From: Slackia faecicanis
GTDB lineage: Bacteria; Actinomycetota; Coriobacteriia; Coriobacteriales; Eggerthellaceae
Reading direction: 5' to 3'
Assembly (NCBI RefSeq): GCF_003725295.1
Contig: NZ_QICB01000002.1
Coordinates: 310,001 to 374,000, forward strand
DNA length: 64,000 nt
Position 1 is the stretch's first letter. Each line of letters starts with the position of its first letter. Positions 54,061 to 63,198 of the stretch are shown here, piece by piece. A program made the translations under genes and the position numbers. The notes beneath the pieces are model-generated. The model was not told the DNA's origin. It did not search any database and saw nothing but the letters and a program-made list of their open reading frames with translations.

Positions 54061-56169
54061 CTACGCCAGCCCGCATGCGACCAAAATCATGTCGATCGCC
54101 TTGATTGCCACAAACGGCAGCGCCACACCGCCCAGGCCGTACACGAGCAGATTGTGCTTGAGCAGCTGCGCACTCGATACCTCGCGATACCTCACGCCCT
54201 TAAGCGCCAAAGGAATGAGCACCACGATAATCAGCGCGTTGTAGATGATTGCTGACAGGATCGCCGACTCGGGACTTGCCAGCCGCATCACGTTGAGCGC
54301 GTCTAGCTGCGGATACAGGCCCACAAACAGCGCCGGAATAATGGCGAAATACTTCGCCAGGTCGTTGGCGATCGAGAACGTAGTGAGGCTTCCGCGCGTC
54401 ATGAGCATCTGTTTACCGATGCGCACCACGTCGATGAGCTTGGTGGGGTTTGAATCGAGGTCCACCATGTTTCCCGCCTCTTTGGCGGCCTGCGTGCCCG
54501 AGTTCATGGCCACCGCCACGTCGGCCTGGGCGAGCGCAGGCGCGTCGTTGGTGCCGTCGCCGGTCATGGCAACCATGTGGCCCTCGGCCTGATACCGCCT
54601 GATTGCGTCGAGTTTGCTTTCGGGCGTCGCCTCGGCCAGAAAGTCGTCCACGCCCGCCTCGGCGGCGATTGCGGCGGCGGTCGTGGGGTTGTCGCCCGTA
54701 ATCATGATGGTCTTGATGCCCATCTTGCGCAGGCTGGCGAAATTCTCCTTGATGCCCTGCTTCACGATGTCTTTCAAATAGACCACGCCGAGAATCGTAT
54801 GGTCGCGCGCCACGAGCAGCGGCGTTCCGCCCGCGCGCGAAATCTCTTCGACAGCGCGACGGCAGGCGTCGCCGTACACGCCGCCGTACGATTCAACGTA
54901 GGCGCACACCGCATCGGCCGCGCCCTTGCGAATCTCGTGGCCGTCGAAGTCGACGCCGCTCATGCGCGTCTGGGCGGTAAAAGGAATGCTCGTCATGTTC
55001 GAGCCCTGCAAATCGCGGCCGCGGATGCCGAAACGCTCCTTCGCAAGCACCACGATCGAGCGACCTTCGGGCGTCTCGTCGGTCAGGCTTGCCAGCTGGG
55101 CCGCGTCGGCGAGCTCCTCTTCGGAGGCTCCGTCCACCGGCACGAACGCGCATGCCTGACGGTTGCCCAGCGTGATAGTGCCGGTCTTGTCGAGCATGAG
55201 GATATCCACATCGCCCGCCGCCTCAACGGCGCGCCCGCTCATGGCAAGCACGTTGGCGCGATTCAAACGGCTCATACCCGCGATGCCGATGGCCGAAAGC
55301 AGCGCGCCGATCGTGGTGGGGGCCAAGCAGACGAACAGGGCGACGAGATTGGTGATCGTGGTGGGGTTCGCCCTGCCCGCAAGCGTCGCGCCGAAATCGC
55401 TGAAGGTGAACAGCGCCAGAGTGACCAGCAGAAACACGATTGTCAACGCCACGAGCAGGATCTGCAGGGCGATTTCGTTGGGCGTGCGCTTGCGCGAGGC
55501 GGCCTCCACCATTGAAATCATCTGGTCCAAGAAGCTCTTGCCGCGCTCTTGCGTCACGCGCAGCACGAGCCAGTCGGAAAGCAGCGTAGTACCGCCCGTC
55601 ACGCTCGAACGGTCGCCGCCCGACTCGCGGATCACCGGGGCCGATTCGCCCGTGATCGCCGACTCGTCGACCGACGCCGCCCCGACGATCACCTCGCCGT
55701 CGGCGGGAATCTGGTCGCCAGCGCGCACGAACACCACATCTTCGCGACCCAACTCGCTTGAAGAGACCTTCGTGCATTCGCGTTCGTAGAATGCCGAAGG
55801 GTCGGCCTCGTGGGTGCCGCGGGCTGCAAGGCAGTCGTTGAGCTTTTTGGCCACGACGTCCTTTTTCGCCGCGCGGAGGCTGTCGGCCTGCGCCTTGCCC
55901 CGGCCTTCAGCCAGCGATTCGGCGAAGTTGGCGAACAGCACCGTCAGCCACAGAGTCGCGGCGATCGCGCAGATGTATCCAGGACGAGAGTCGGAAACGC
56001 CGGCAAGGCTCAAGAAAAACAGCCCCGTTGTCAGGATGGCCGAAATATACACCATCAGCATGACGGGGTTTTTTGCCTGCTCGCGCGGATCGAGCTTCGA
56101 AAACGCCCCCGACACCGCGCGCATCGCCTGCGCGCGGGAGGCGTCGGATGATACGGAATCGGTTTGCAC
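54061..56169 (-). CDS. kdpB: potassium-transporting ATPase subunit B
   Basis: KdpB is the P-type ATPase subunit that powers K+ uptake. The 702-residue protein has the phosphorylation motif [13 protein letters not shown], the actuator motif [20 protein letters not shown], the hinge motif [18 protein letters not shown] and the KdpB-type membrane sequence [20 protein letters not shown]. The start is GTG at 56169 with AGGA about nine bases upstream. It lies 18 bases after kdpA. Confidence 0.97.
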   Translation of the reverse strand: MQTDSVSSDASRAQAMRAVSGAFSKLDPREQAKNPVMLMVYISAILTTGLFFLSLAGVSDSRPGYICAIAATLWLTVLFANFAESLAEGRGKAQADSLRAAKKDVVAKKLNDCLAARGTHEADPSAFYERECTKVSSSELGREDVVFVRAGDQIPADGEVIVGAASVDESAITGESAPVIRESGGDRSSVTGGTTLLSDWLVLRVTQERGKSFLDQMISMVEAASRKRTPNEIALQILLVALTIVFLLVTLALFTFSDFGATLAGRANPTTITNLVALFVCLAPTTIGALLSAIGIAGMSRLNRANVLAMSGRAVEAAGDVDILMLDKTGTITLGNRQACAFVPVDGASEEELADAAQLASLTDETPEGRSIVVLAKERFGIRGRDLQGSNMTSIPFTAQTRMSGVDFDGHEIRKGAADAVCAYVESYGGVYGDACRRAVEEISRAGGTPLLVARDHTILGVVYLKDIVKQGIKENFASLRKMGIKTIMITGDNPTTAAAIAAEAGVDDFLAEATPESKLDAIRRYQAEGHMVAMTGDGTNDAPALAQADVAVAMNSGTQAAKEAGNMVDLDSNPTKLIDVVRIGKQMLMTRGSLTTFSIANDLAKYFAIIPALFVGLYPQLDALNVMRLASPESAILSAIIYNALIIVVLIPLALKGVRYREVSSAQLLKHNLLVYGLGGVALPFVAIKAIDMILVACGLA

Positions 56170-56187
56170 CTTGATCGATCCTTTCTT

Positions 56188-57963
56188 CTATAGAACCATC
56201 TGGAGCTGTTCGGCGATGGGACCGAGCGCCAGCGCGGGAAACATCGACAGCGCCGCTATCAACGCCACGATCAAAATCAACAAGAACACGAACATCGCAT
56301 TCGACGTGGAAAGCGTGCCCGCCGAAGCCGCCACCTTCTGGCGCGCGGAAAGGCTTCCGGCCAAACACAGCGCCGCGGCCATGGGAACGAAGCGATTCGC
56401 GAGCATCTCAAGGCCGAGCACCGTATTAAGAAACGGCGTGTTGCAATCCATGCCCGCAAAGGCCGAGCCGTTGTTGCCGCCCGCCGACGTGGCCGCATAG
56501 AGCACTTCGGAAAAACCGTGCGGACCCGCGTTGGAAAGACTGGCGAACGTAGCCGGATCAAGACACATCGCCGCCGCGCCGACCAAGATGACCACGGGCG
56601 TGCAGATGGCGAGCACCACCGCCATGCGCATCTCCTTCGGCCCGATCTTCTTGCCCAGGTATTCCGGTGTACGCCCCACCATGAGCCCTGCGATGAACAC
56701 GGTCAGAGTCACGAAGCCGATCATGGAATACAGACCGCACCCGATGCCGCCGAAGACGATTTCGCCCAGCTGCATGAGCAGCATCGGCACCATGCCGCCC
56801 ATCGGAGTGAACGAATCGTGCATGGAATTCACCGATCCATTGGAAGCCGCCGTGGTAAACGCCGCCCACAACGCCGAATCGGTCACGCCGAAGCGCGTCT
56901 CCTTTCCTTCCATGTTGCCGCCCGACTGACCGTCGGAACCCATATACACTGCGCCGTCCTGCGCGAGCTGCGGCGTGCCTGCCATCTCGAAGGCCGCCAC
57001 GGCGAACAGCGCCGCGAGAAAAATGACGAACATGGCGGAGAACACCGCCCGTCCTTGACGGCGATCGCCCACGAAGCGTCCGAACGAGAACACGAGCGCC
57101 ACGGGAATCAAAAGCAGGCTCGCGCATTGCAGCAAATTCGTCAGCGGCGTGGGATTTTCCAGCGCACTCGCGGAATTGACGCCGTTGTAGCCGCCACCGT
57201 TGGTGCCGAGTTGCTTGATGGCCACCTGGCTCGCCTGCGGTCCCATGGGAACGACCATCTCGTCGACCGTTTCGACGGCAGCAGGGTCGTCCGCCGCGAC
57301 TATTTCGCCGTCTTCGGTCACGCCCACCGGCTCCACGAGCTGCGTCGTTTCGTAGTCGGAGAGGTTCTGCGGCGAGCCTTGCGCCACGTCCACGATCGCA
57401 AGCACGAGCGAAAGCGGCAAAAGAATACCCAGTACGGCGCGCATGACGTCGACCCAAAACGACCCCAGCCCTTCGCTTTCCTGCGCGACAAGACCGCGGA
57501 ACAGCGCGAACAGAACCGCCACCCCTACGGCGGGCGTAACGAAATTCTGCACCGTAAGCCCAATTGCCTGCGAGAAATAGCTCAGCGTGGATTCGCCCGC
57601 ATACGACTGCCAGTTCGTGTTGCTCACAAAGCTCGCGGCAGTGTTGAAGGCCAGATCCCACGAGAGGCCATCAAAACCCTGCGGGTTGAAGGGCAGCACG
57701 CCCTGCAGCATCAGAATCGCCATCAGGCCCGCAAACGATACGGTCGAGAAGACCAAGGCGACGAAAAGATATTTCCTCCACCCCATCTGCTCGCCCGGAT
57801 CGACGCCCAAAAGACGGCATGCGCCGCGCTCGATGGGGGCTGTCACCCGACTCAAAAGATGCCTCTCACCCGCCATCACCTTGTTGATATAGGCTGAAAG
57901 AGGAAGTGCGCATGCAAGAAGAAAAGCCACGTAAAGGGCATATTCGGCAATTTCATCGATCAC
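56188..57963 (-). CDS. kdpA: potassium-transporting ATPase subunit A
   Basis: KdpA is the channel-like K+-binding subunit. The 591-residue protein has the selectivity-filter glycines in SFVSNTNWQSYAGE, QLGTNGGGYNGVNSASALEN and ATSAGGNNGSAFAG. The start is GTG at 57963, with GGAGGGG seven bases upstream, overlapping the kdpF stop by four bases (GTGA). Confidence 0.97.
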   Translation of the reverse strand: MIDEIAEYALYVAFLLACALPLSAYINKVMAGERHLLSRVTAPIERGACRLLGVDPGEQMGWRKYLFVALVFSTVSFAGLMAILMLQGVLPFNPQGFDGLSWDLAFNTAASFVSNTNWQSYAGESTLSYFSQAIGLTVQNFVTPAVGVAVLFALFRGLVAQESEGLGSFWVDVMRAVLGILLPLSLVLAIVDVAQGSPQNLSDYETTQLVEPVGVTEDGEIVAADDPAAVETVDEMVVPMGPQASQVAIKQLGTNGGGYNGVNSASALENPTPLTNLLQCASLLLIPVALVFSFGRFVGDRRQGRAVFSAMFVIFLAALFAVAAFEMAGTPQLAQDGAVYMGSDGQSGGNMEGKETRFGVTDSALWAAFTTAASNGSVNSMHDSFTPMGGMVPMLLMQLGEIVFGGIGCGLYSMIGFVTLTVFIAGLMVGRTPEYLGKKIGPKEMRMAVVLAICTPVVILVGAAAMCLDPATFASLSNAGPHGFSEVLYAATSAGGNNGSAFAGMDCNTPFLNTVLGLEMLANRFVPMAAALCLAGSLSARQKVAASAGTLSTSNAMFVFLLILIVALIAALSMFPALALGPIAEQLQMVL

Positions 57964-58052
57964 CTTTCATCCCCTCCCTGCAACAATACGTAAAACAGGT
58001 AGAGGGTCGCGATCGCGCCTATCGCGCCGACGCATCCCGTCACGACGTCCAT
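57960..58052 (-). CDS. kdpF: KdpF-like small subunit
   Basis: This 30-residue peptide (MDVVTGCVGAIGAIATLYLF then YVLLQGGDER) is a single membrane helix directly before kdpA, with a four-base GTGA overlap. Size, position and topology match KdpF, which stabilises the KdpABC complex. AAAGGA lies eleven bases upstream of the ATG. The frame is open further upstream, but no better start exists. Confidence 0.8.
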   Translation of the reverse strand: MDVVTGCVGAIGAIATLYLFYVLLQGGDER

Positions 58053-58234
58053 AGATGATCCGTTCCTTTCCTCGAATGCGGCCGCAGCCGCGATGATGCC
58101 TGCCTCGGATTCCCGCGAACCCGCACCGTACAGGCGGCGCTGCCGTTTTGGGAAACGAAGCCACGCCGGCGGGCATGGAGGCATATGCCGAGCGCCGGCT
58201 CGGTGCATACGATAGGAAAGTTCGAGTTAACGCG

Positions 58235-58275
58235 ATGTTAGGAAAAGGACCACACGCATTAAGATTGCATTAAGA
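58235..58275 (-). promoter_or_regulatory. kdp promoter with KdpE-type operator
   Basis: On the minus strand TCTTAATGC occurs twice in tandem (58267-58275 and 58256-58264), with a two-base spacer, an 11-base period typical for OmpR/KdpE dimers. A -10-like TAACAT (58235-58240) follows, and the -35 position (CTTAAT) falls inside the second repeat, as in activator-dependent promoters. The leader to kdpF would be about 175 bases. Confidence 0.7.
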
Positions 58276-58280
58276 CGCCG

Positions 58281-58300
58281 CGCGCTTTCATTCAAGCGCG
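58281..58300 (-). terminator. hairpin after the Fic-like gene
   Basis: CGCGCTT and AAGCGCG form a seven-base stem with a six-base loop, 58 bases past the stop at 58358 and next to the kdp operator. It has no strong U run. Confidence 0.4.
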
Positions 58301-58357
58301 TCCGAAACAAACGAAACCCGCATTCGCCGAAAAGGCCGAATCCGACCAGCCTGAAGA

Positions 58358-59659
58358 CTAGAGCACGCCCGTCGCCGCATCGCCCAAGCTCATTACGCGC
58401 TTGCGCAGAGCGGGGCATGCCTTGAACACGAACGCCCTCCCCTCGTGCTCGCGCACGAGGCAGCCGCGTCGCTCCAATTCGAGAAAGTCGGCGCGCGCGG
58501 TGGCATAGGCGACGTCGAACGTCCTTTGATGAGGGCCGATGCGCAAAGCGGCATCGGGTTCTTTGCATAATGCCGAGATGATCGATTTCTGGCGATCGTT
58601 CATAGGGAAATCGAACATGGTGCCGATGCGGTCGTTCAGGCGCTTCAGACCGTCGATCGTCTCTTCGAGCCGGTCGATTTCGTTCAGATAGAACTTCGTG
58701 TACATGAAGAAATACGACGTGAAGTCGAATCCGAATCCGCGGTCTACCGACCAGCTCTCGAACACCGACTTCATCAAGGGCGTATTGAGGCTGCCGAACG
58801 GGTAATAGCCCACGGGAACCCAGCTGAGCACGGGAAAGCCCCACTTCGCCGCAAGCACGTTGCGCAGCAGGACGCCCACCAGCGAATTGAGGCACGGAAA
58901 CACCTCGAAGTTCCAGAAGTACCATGTGATGTTGATGATGCGCTGGATGGGCCCGAAGCGACGTTCTTCGCCCTCTTCGAGCTGCGCAAGATGGCAGATC
59001 GCATCCAAGCACGCCTTGCTATCGGGCGGGGATATGCGATCGTCGATGGGGCAGAGCTTCTCACGTCGAGGAAGAAGGCTGACATCGACGCCGTCGACCA
59101 GACGATAGTACAAAGTCTCGATCAGCCCGTGCGTTATTTCTCGTACGCCGAGCGAATCCGCCTCCCTGCTTATCTCGATATAGTTTCCAATAACGCGGTC
59201 GAGGGGCGTGCGGGGCGTACGCCGTGCGGCGAAGATGTCGTGGATGCGCCCGTCCGAAACGTCGGCCCCTTCCGCTTCAAGAGCTCGGGCGAGCGTGCGC
59301 TCGATCGAGCGGGTCAGAAACGGCGAGCCTTTCAAGACGTCGATGTCTCGATCGAGCGGATAGCCCGCCTTGCAGCGAATCTCGAGCATCTTGGAATCGA
59401 AGGAGAGGGCGGTAGTGGTGACGAACCAGCAATCGGCGGTTCGATACGGTTCGTTCGGCATGAATACGGCCGCTTGCTTGCGAATAGCTGTCAGAAGCTT
59501 CCAGGTGCCATCTTTGTCATAGCCGTCGGGAAGCTCGTAATCATCCAGGTCGTCGTACAGAAGCAAGCCGCTATCCGACGCGGCGCGCAGGCGACGCAGG
59601 CGCTCGTCGTTCATGAGCGTCAGGATTTCGTTCTTGGCGCACTCCGATCTTTCCTGCAT
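58358..59659 (-). CDS. Fic-like protein with degenerate active-site motif
   Basis: The 433-residue protein has no signal or membrane helix. A segment near residues 245-290, FEVFPCLNSLVGVLLRNVLA then AKWGFPVLSW, lines up with the Fic core HPFxDGNGRxGRLL and the following helix, but the His, Asp, Gly-Asn-Gly and Arg are missing. The C-terminus (FLELERRGCLVREHEGRAFV) resembles the winged helix found after Fic domains. This suggests a Fic-fold protein without AMP-transferase activity, perhaps a regulator. The alignment is by eye and may be wrong. ATG at 59659 has GGAGG six bases upstream. It is a single gene upstream of kdp. Confidence 0.55.
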   Translation of the reverse strand: MQERSECAKNEILTLMNDERLRRLRAASDSGLLLYDDLDDYELPDGYDKDGTWKLLTAIRKQAAVFMPNEPYRTADCWFVTTTALSFDSKMLEIRCKAGYPLDRDIDVLKGSPFLTRSIERTLARALEAEGADVSDGRIHDIFAARRTPRTPLDRVIGNYIEISREADSLGVREITHGLIETLYYRLVDGVDVSLLPRREKLCPIDDRISPPDSKACLDAICHLAQLEEGEERRFGPIQRIINITWYFWNFEVFPCLNSLVGVLLRNVLAAKWGFPVLSWVPVGYYPFGSLNTPLMKSVFESWSVDRGFGFDFTSYFFMYTKFYLNEIDRLEETIDGLKRLNDRIGTMFDFPMNDRQKSIISALCKEPDAALRIGPHQRTFDVAYATARADFLELERRGCLVREHEGRAFVFKACPALRKRVMSLGDAATGVL

Positions 59660-60064
59660 ACACGCCTCCGATCGCATGTCCGCGCAACGGTCCGAACCGC
59701 ACGCAACGCACGGCCCTTCCGGGCCGTATCCGAAGCTCCGCCGCACAGGTTCCACGCCATCGTGCACGAGCATCCCGCATCGACGGTGCATACGGGCTAC
59801 TTTACTATCGATCCCCAACAAAAGCAGTATCGATTAAAATCATATTATCTATCAATTTATTAGATATTGATATTAAAACGAAATCATCTATAGTGAAATC
59901 ATCGCAAGATTCGGTGTACGGAACACCGAAACCCCACGATAGTAGGGATGTTTGCCACACGGAATCAAGCGACCGCATCGACGAAGGACCGTATTGCGAC
60001 CACGTTCCGCACAATCACGATGCGTATGGATCGCCTCCTTAAAACCGGGCATCCGGGTCATCGA

Positions 60065-60106
60065 GAACCCCTTCGAACCGCCGCGACACACGGTTCGAAG
60101 GGGTTC
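60065..60106. terminator. 16-base perfect hairpin
   Basis: GAACCCCTTCGAACCG pairs exactly with CGGTTCGAAGGGGTTC around a ten-base loop. It has no neighbouring stop codon on either strand and no U run on the minus strand, so its client is unclear. Confidence 0.5.
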
Positions 60107-60235
60107 CTCATTTCTCCAGCCTTTACGCGACGGACGCGCATGAAGCTTCGTAACGAGCGGTCTGCGGCGAGCCGCCCAAACGATGGAACAAGCCTACTTC
60201 GGCGAAGGCCATCGCCCGATCGCGCGTGTCCTTAT

Positions 60236-60270
60236 GAAAAAGCCGTCCGCCCCCGAAGGGACGGACGGCT
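60236..60270 (-). terminator. terminator of the thyX-DUF1385 unit
   Basis: AGCCGTCCG and CGGACGGCT with an inner CCC/GGG stem lie 19 bases after the DUF1385 stop; on the minus strand five U follow. Confidence 0.85.
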
Positions 60271-60288
60271 GTCGTCCATCGCGATAAC

Positions 60289-61428
60289 CTACACGGCCTT
60301 GGCCGCTTCGGCGTCTTCGCGCTCGAGCACCTTCTTCATGGCTTCGATCGCGCATTCGATTTGGCCGTCGTCGGGCTCGCGCGTGGTCAGGCGCTGCATC
60401 TGCATGCCCGGCCACAGGATGACCTTGACCAACGGATTCTCGGGGTGGCTGCCCGCCCACTTCACCGTGATCTCGTAGCTGATACCCGCGATCAGAGGCA
60501 TCAGTAGAATGCGTACCGCAATGACAAGCGCCAGCTTGATCGGGCCGTCGGGCACGCCCCACGCCTCGATCAACGCGTTGAGGGGCGTCACCGTATACAC
60601 CAGAATGGCGATGATCATGACCATGATCAGAAACGCGGTGCCGCAGCGCACATGCAGACGCGGGAAGCTGCGCGCGTTTTCGGGCGTCAGCTCCAGCCCG
60701 TGCTCGAAGCAATGGATGGTTTTGTGCTCCGCACCGTGATAGCCGAACATGCGCTTGATGTCTTCCATGCGGCCGATCAGCCAGATGTAGAACACGAAAA
60801 TCGCCACGCGCACGATGCCGTCCACGATATTCCAAGCAAGCGTGTTGCTGTCGTATTCGCCCACCAGCAGGTTCGCGATGACGGCCGGCGCGATGATGAA
60901 CAACGCCACGCCCAGCACCAGGCCGAGCACCATGGAAAACGCCATTTCCTTCTTACCGAACTCGAACGAGTCGTCCGCCTTTTCGTCGGAATCGTCGCCC
61001 GAGAAATCGACCGTGGAAAGCGCGGCGGCCTCTTCGGCGGGAACGCCCTGGTCGATGCCTTCGGCCGAAGGCGCTTCGGTGTCGGCTCCGGCTTCAGCCT
61101 TGGCGGCGTCGTCTTTCGCAGGCTCGCTCGAATCGGAGAACGCATGCAGCGCCGCCACCTCGAGGGCCTTGTAGCCGAGCACCAGGCTTTCGACGAAGGC
61201 GCGGCAGCCGCGCACGATCGGCCAGTACAGCCACTTGTTCTTCGAACGGCCGCTGGCGAGGTCGTGCTCTTCGACATAGATCGTGCCCGCGGGCTCGCGC
61301 ACGGCGGCGGCCCAGTTGTACTTGCCGCGCATCATGACGCCTTCGATCAATGCCTGGCCGCCGACGTGCGTTTTCAGCGCGCCGTCTTCGGAAAACGCGC
61401 GCTTCAGATCGCTTTGTTTCTCACTCAC
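60289..61428 (-). CDS. DUF1385 family membrane protein
   Basis: The 379-residue protein has the DUF1385 hallmarks VGGQALIEGVMMRGKYNWAA and GYHGAEHKTIHCFEHGLELT (His-Glu-His, possibly metal-binding), with four or five membrane helices and an acidic insert (about 105-165). Function is unknown; members sit near thyX, rpmE or prfA in many Gram-positive genomes. The start is GTG at 61428, overlapping the thyX stop by one base (TAGTG), so translation is coupled. Confidence 0.9.
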   Translation of the reverse strand: MSEKQSDLKRAFSEDGALKTHVGGQALIEGVMMRGKYNWAAAVREPAGTIYVEEHDLASGRSKNKWLYWPIVRGCRAFVESLVLGYKALEVAALHAFSDSSEPAKDDAAKAEAGADTEAPSAEGIDQGVPAEEAAALSTVDFSGDDSDEKADDSFEFGKKEMAFSMVLGLVLGVALFIIAPAVIANLLVGEYDSNTLAWNIVDGIVRVAIFVFYIWLIGRMEDIKRMFGYHGAEHKTIHCFEHGLELTPENARSFPRLHVRCGTAFLIMVMIIAILVYTVTPLNALIEAWGVPDGPIKLALVIAVRILLMPLIAGISYEITVKWAGSHPENPLVKVILWPGMQMQRLTTREPDDGQIECAIEAMKKVLEREDAEAAKAV

Positions 61429-62108
61429 TAGGAACGCACCACTTTCGGATACGGTTTTCCGCAGGTCATCTTTCCTTCGCTGCACTTGCCGCGCACGCAC
61501 GACGGACCCGCGTCCAAGAACACGTACGGCGCCGTGGGACGGACGAGCTCGAGCATCTTCTGGGCGAGCTCGCGGATTTCCCACTGGGCGCGGTTGCAGC
61601 AACGCAGCTCGAAGAAGTGCAGCAGCTCGCGCACGTTCATCGTGACCACGATTTTGGTTTCAGCCGCGTTGGGAAGCAGGTAGCGCGCGTCTTCGGCGGG
61701 AATGCCCGCTTCGAGCAGCTTCGTGTACGCGGAAACCGCCGCTTCGATCGCCTCGTCGAACAAGGCGCTCGCCTCTTCGTTTTCGGCCACGGTGGCGGGC
61801 TTGACGGTCGCAAGGCCGTCTTTGAACTTCACGTAGCGCTGCGACTGCTGGTTGAAGCTGGCCAAACGGTGACGAACCAGCTGATGCGTGAGCGCGCGGG
61901 ACACGCCATCGATCGCGAACGTGTAGCTCACATGCTCGAGCGTGGAGAAATGGCCGCTCTTCATGATGGTGGAAAGCACACTTTCCACACGCTCGGGCGG
62001 CATGGTTTCCATCAGTTCGGACGCGCCGACCGGCGCATAGCACAGGCGCGCGGCGGTTGCGATGGCGCGCTCGGGATCGGGAGTATGGTAAAGAAGCTCG
62101 ACTTGCAT
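61428..62108 (-). CDS. thyX: flavin-dependent thymidylate synthase
   Basis: ThyX makes dTMP from dUMP with methylene-tetrahydrofolate and FAD. The 226-residue protein has the ThyX motif RHRLASFNQQSQRYVKF, an N-terminal HTPDPERAIATAARLCY and NVRELLHFFELRCCNRAQWE. Four cysteines in the C-terminal tail (CVRGKCSEGKMTCG) are not universal in the family. AAGGAGGG precedes the ATG. Confidence 0.96.
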   Translation of the reverse strand: MQVELLYHTPDPERAIATAARLCYAPVGASELMETMPPERVESVLSTIMKSGHFSTLEHVSYTFAIDGVSRALTHQLVRHRLASFNQQSQRYVKFKDGLATVKPATVAENEEASALFDEAIEAAVSAYTKLLEAGIPAEDARYLLPNAAETKIVVTMNVRELLHFFELRCCNRAQWEIRELAQKMLELVRPTAPYVFLDAGPSCVRGKCSEGKMTCGKPYPKVVRS

Positions 62109-62223
62109 CGGGCCCTCCTTTCTGTTCGAAACGCACCCATCATAGAAGAGCGCCGCGCGGGCGCTCCCCCAAGGCGATGCGTTTCTGTGGAAAGAACACG
62201 GGGCAGCGGCCGGAATGCGGTCG

Positions 62224-62658
62224 CTAACGCAGGTCTTCGATGCCTACCGACGCCAGATACTTTTTCCATTTCTCGAACGACTCGCGGCTGATGCCGTGTT
62301 CGAGCTGGCAGGCCTCGTAATTCGCCAGCTCGGGATCGACGCCGATCTTCTCAGTGAGGAAACGAAACAGCAGGTTATGGCGCAGCCACATGGCCGAGCC
62401 GTATGCGTAGCCCTCTTCGGTCATGGTGATGTCGCCGTAATACGGCTGCTCGACGTAGCCCTTTTCTTTCAGATTGGCCACGGCCTTGGAAACGGACGCC
62501 TTAGACACTCCGAGCTTCGTGGCCACGTCGACGGCGCGCACCGACCCTTTCGAATCACCCGCCAAATCGGCGATGACCTCGAGATAGTCCTCCAAAGAAT
62601 GGCTGAGTTCGCCGTCCGTGCGCGTTTCGAGCATCGTTTCGGTCTGCATATCAGTCAT
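62224..62658 (-). CDS. DtxR/MntR-family metal-dependent regulator
   Basis: The 144-residue protein has the N-terminal winged helix (VRAVDVATKLGVSKASVSKA; NLKEKGYVEQPYYGDITMTE) and the metal-binding/dimer domain (LRHNLLFRFLTEKIGVDPEL; EACQLEHGISRESFEK). It lacks the SH3-like third domain, as in MntR-type proteins. Position after feoB and two small Cys-rich genes suggests that it represses iron uptake when Fe2+ (or Mn2+) is plentiful. ATG at 62658 has AAGGAG seven bases upstream and overlaps the preceding small gene by eight bases. Confidence 0.9.
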   Translation of the reverse strand: MTDMQTETMLETRTDGELSHSLEDYLEVIADLAGDSKGSVRAVDVATKLGVSKASVSKAVANLKEKGYVEQPYYGDITMTEEGYAYGSAMWLRHNLLFRFLTEKIGVDPELANYEACQLEHGISRESFEKWKKYLASVGIEDLR

Positions 62659-62842
62659 CTTCGTTCTCCTTGGGCGGTTCATGGGCGGGACGGCCTTCGG
62701 TCTTCGGGCGGTCGCAGACGCAGCCCGTGTACGAGCACGTCGAGCAGCGCGGAAGACCGCTTTCAGGGCCTTTCCTCACGATGCGCGCCACGATGAGCAG
62801 CGCGCATGCGGCGACCAGCGCCAGAAAAACGAAACCCCACAT
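62651..62842 (-). CDS. small Cys-containing membrane protein of the feo cluster
   Basis: The 63-residue protein has an N-terminal membrane helix (FVFLALVAACALLIVARIV) and a short cytoplasmic part with four cysteines (RCSTCSYTGCVC). It resembles FeoB-associated Cys-rich proteins. AAGGAGGG precedes the ATG. It overlaps the regulator gene, so they are co-translated. Confidence 0.7.
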   Translation of the reverse strand: MWGFVFLALVAACALLIVARIVRKGPESGLPRCSTCSYTGCVCDRPKTEGRPAHEPPKENEDD

Positions 62843-62931
62843 CCTGACCCTCCTTGTTCAGCTGTCCACCATACCACAACGCCCGCCTGCGTCTTCACGC
62901 AAGCGGGCGCCGAAGCGGGCGGGGCCGTGGG

Positions 62932-63129
62932 CTAGAAAGCCTCGGGACCCTTCGCCGCCTTATCCATATCGGTCACCATCCGGTCGGCCGCCGCGCACGA
63001 CGCGCACGACGAACATCCGCCGGAACAATGCTCCTTGCAGCCGCACATGCCCTTCTTGCGAAAGGAACGCACGGCCAGGCAGACGCACGCGACCACGATG
63101 GCCGAGACGATGGCCGTAGCCAGGTTCAT
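62932..63129 (-). CDS. FeoB-associated Cys-rich membrane protein
   Basis: The 65-residue protein has one membrane helix (ATAIVSAIVVACVCLAVRSF) and a Cys-rich segment (CGCKEHCSGGCSSCASC) that fits the FeoB-associated Cys-rich family. Such proteins may take Fe2+ from FeoB at the cytoplasmic side. AAGGAGG precedes the ATG. It lies 69 bases after feoB. Confidence 0.82.
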   Translation of the reverse strand: MNLATAIVSAIVVACVCLAVRSFRKKGMCGCKEHCSGGCSSCASCAAADRMVTDMDKAAKGPEAF

Positions 63130-63198
63130 GACGCCGCCTCCTTCCTTCGCGCGCCGCAGCCGCCAGGGCCCGGGCGCGATCCGTGATTACAGTATGCC

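Larger units (their letters stand above)
59660..60288. other. gene-free, partly A/T-rich spacer
   Basis: About 630 bases without a supported gene. The part at 59815-59910 is strikingly A/T-rich with an inverted repeat TATCAAT/ATTGATA (59850-59856 and 59866-59872), probably the Fic-like gene's promoter or a foreign remnant. At about 60040 the minus strand has a strong AAGGAGG, but no ATG follows at a proper distance. A 16-base perfect hairpin and the DUF1385 terminator close the region. Confidence 0.5.

Noticed and set aside
60065-60106. GGTTCGAA resembling a tRNA T-arm
   Set aside because: No acceptor, anticodon or D arm can be built around it; the sequence is a simple 16-base hairpin.
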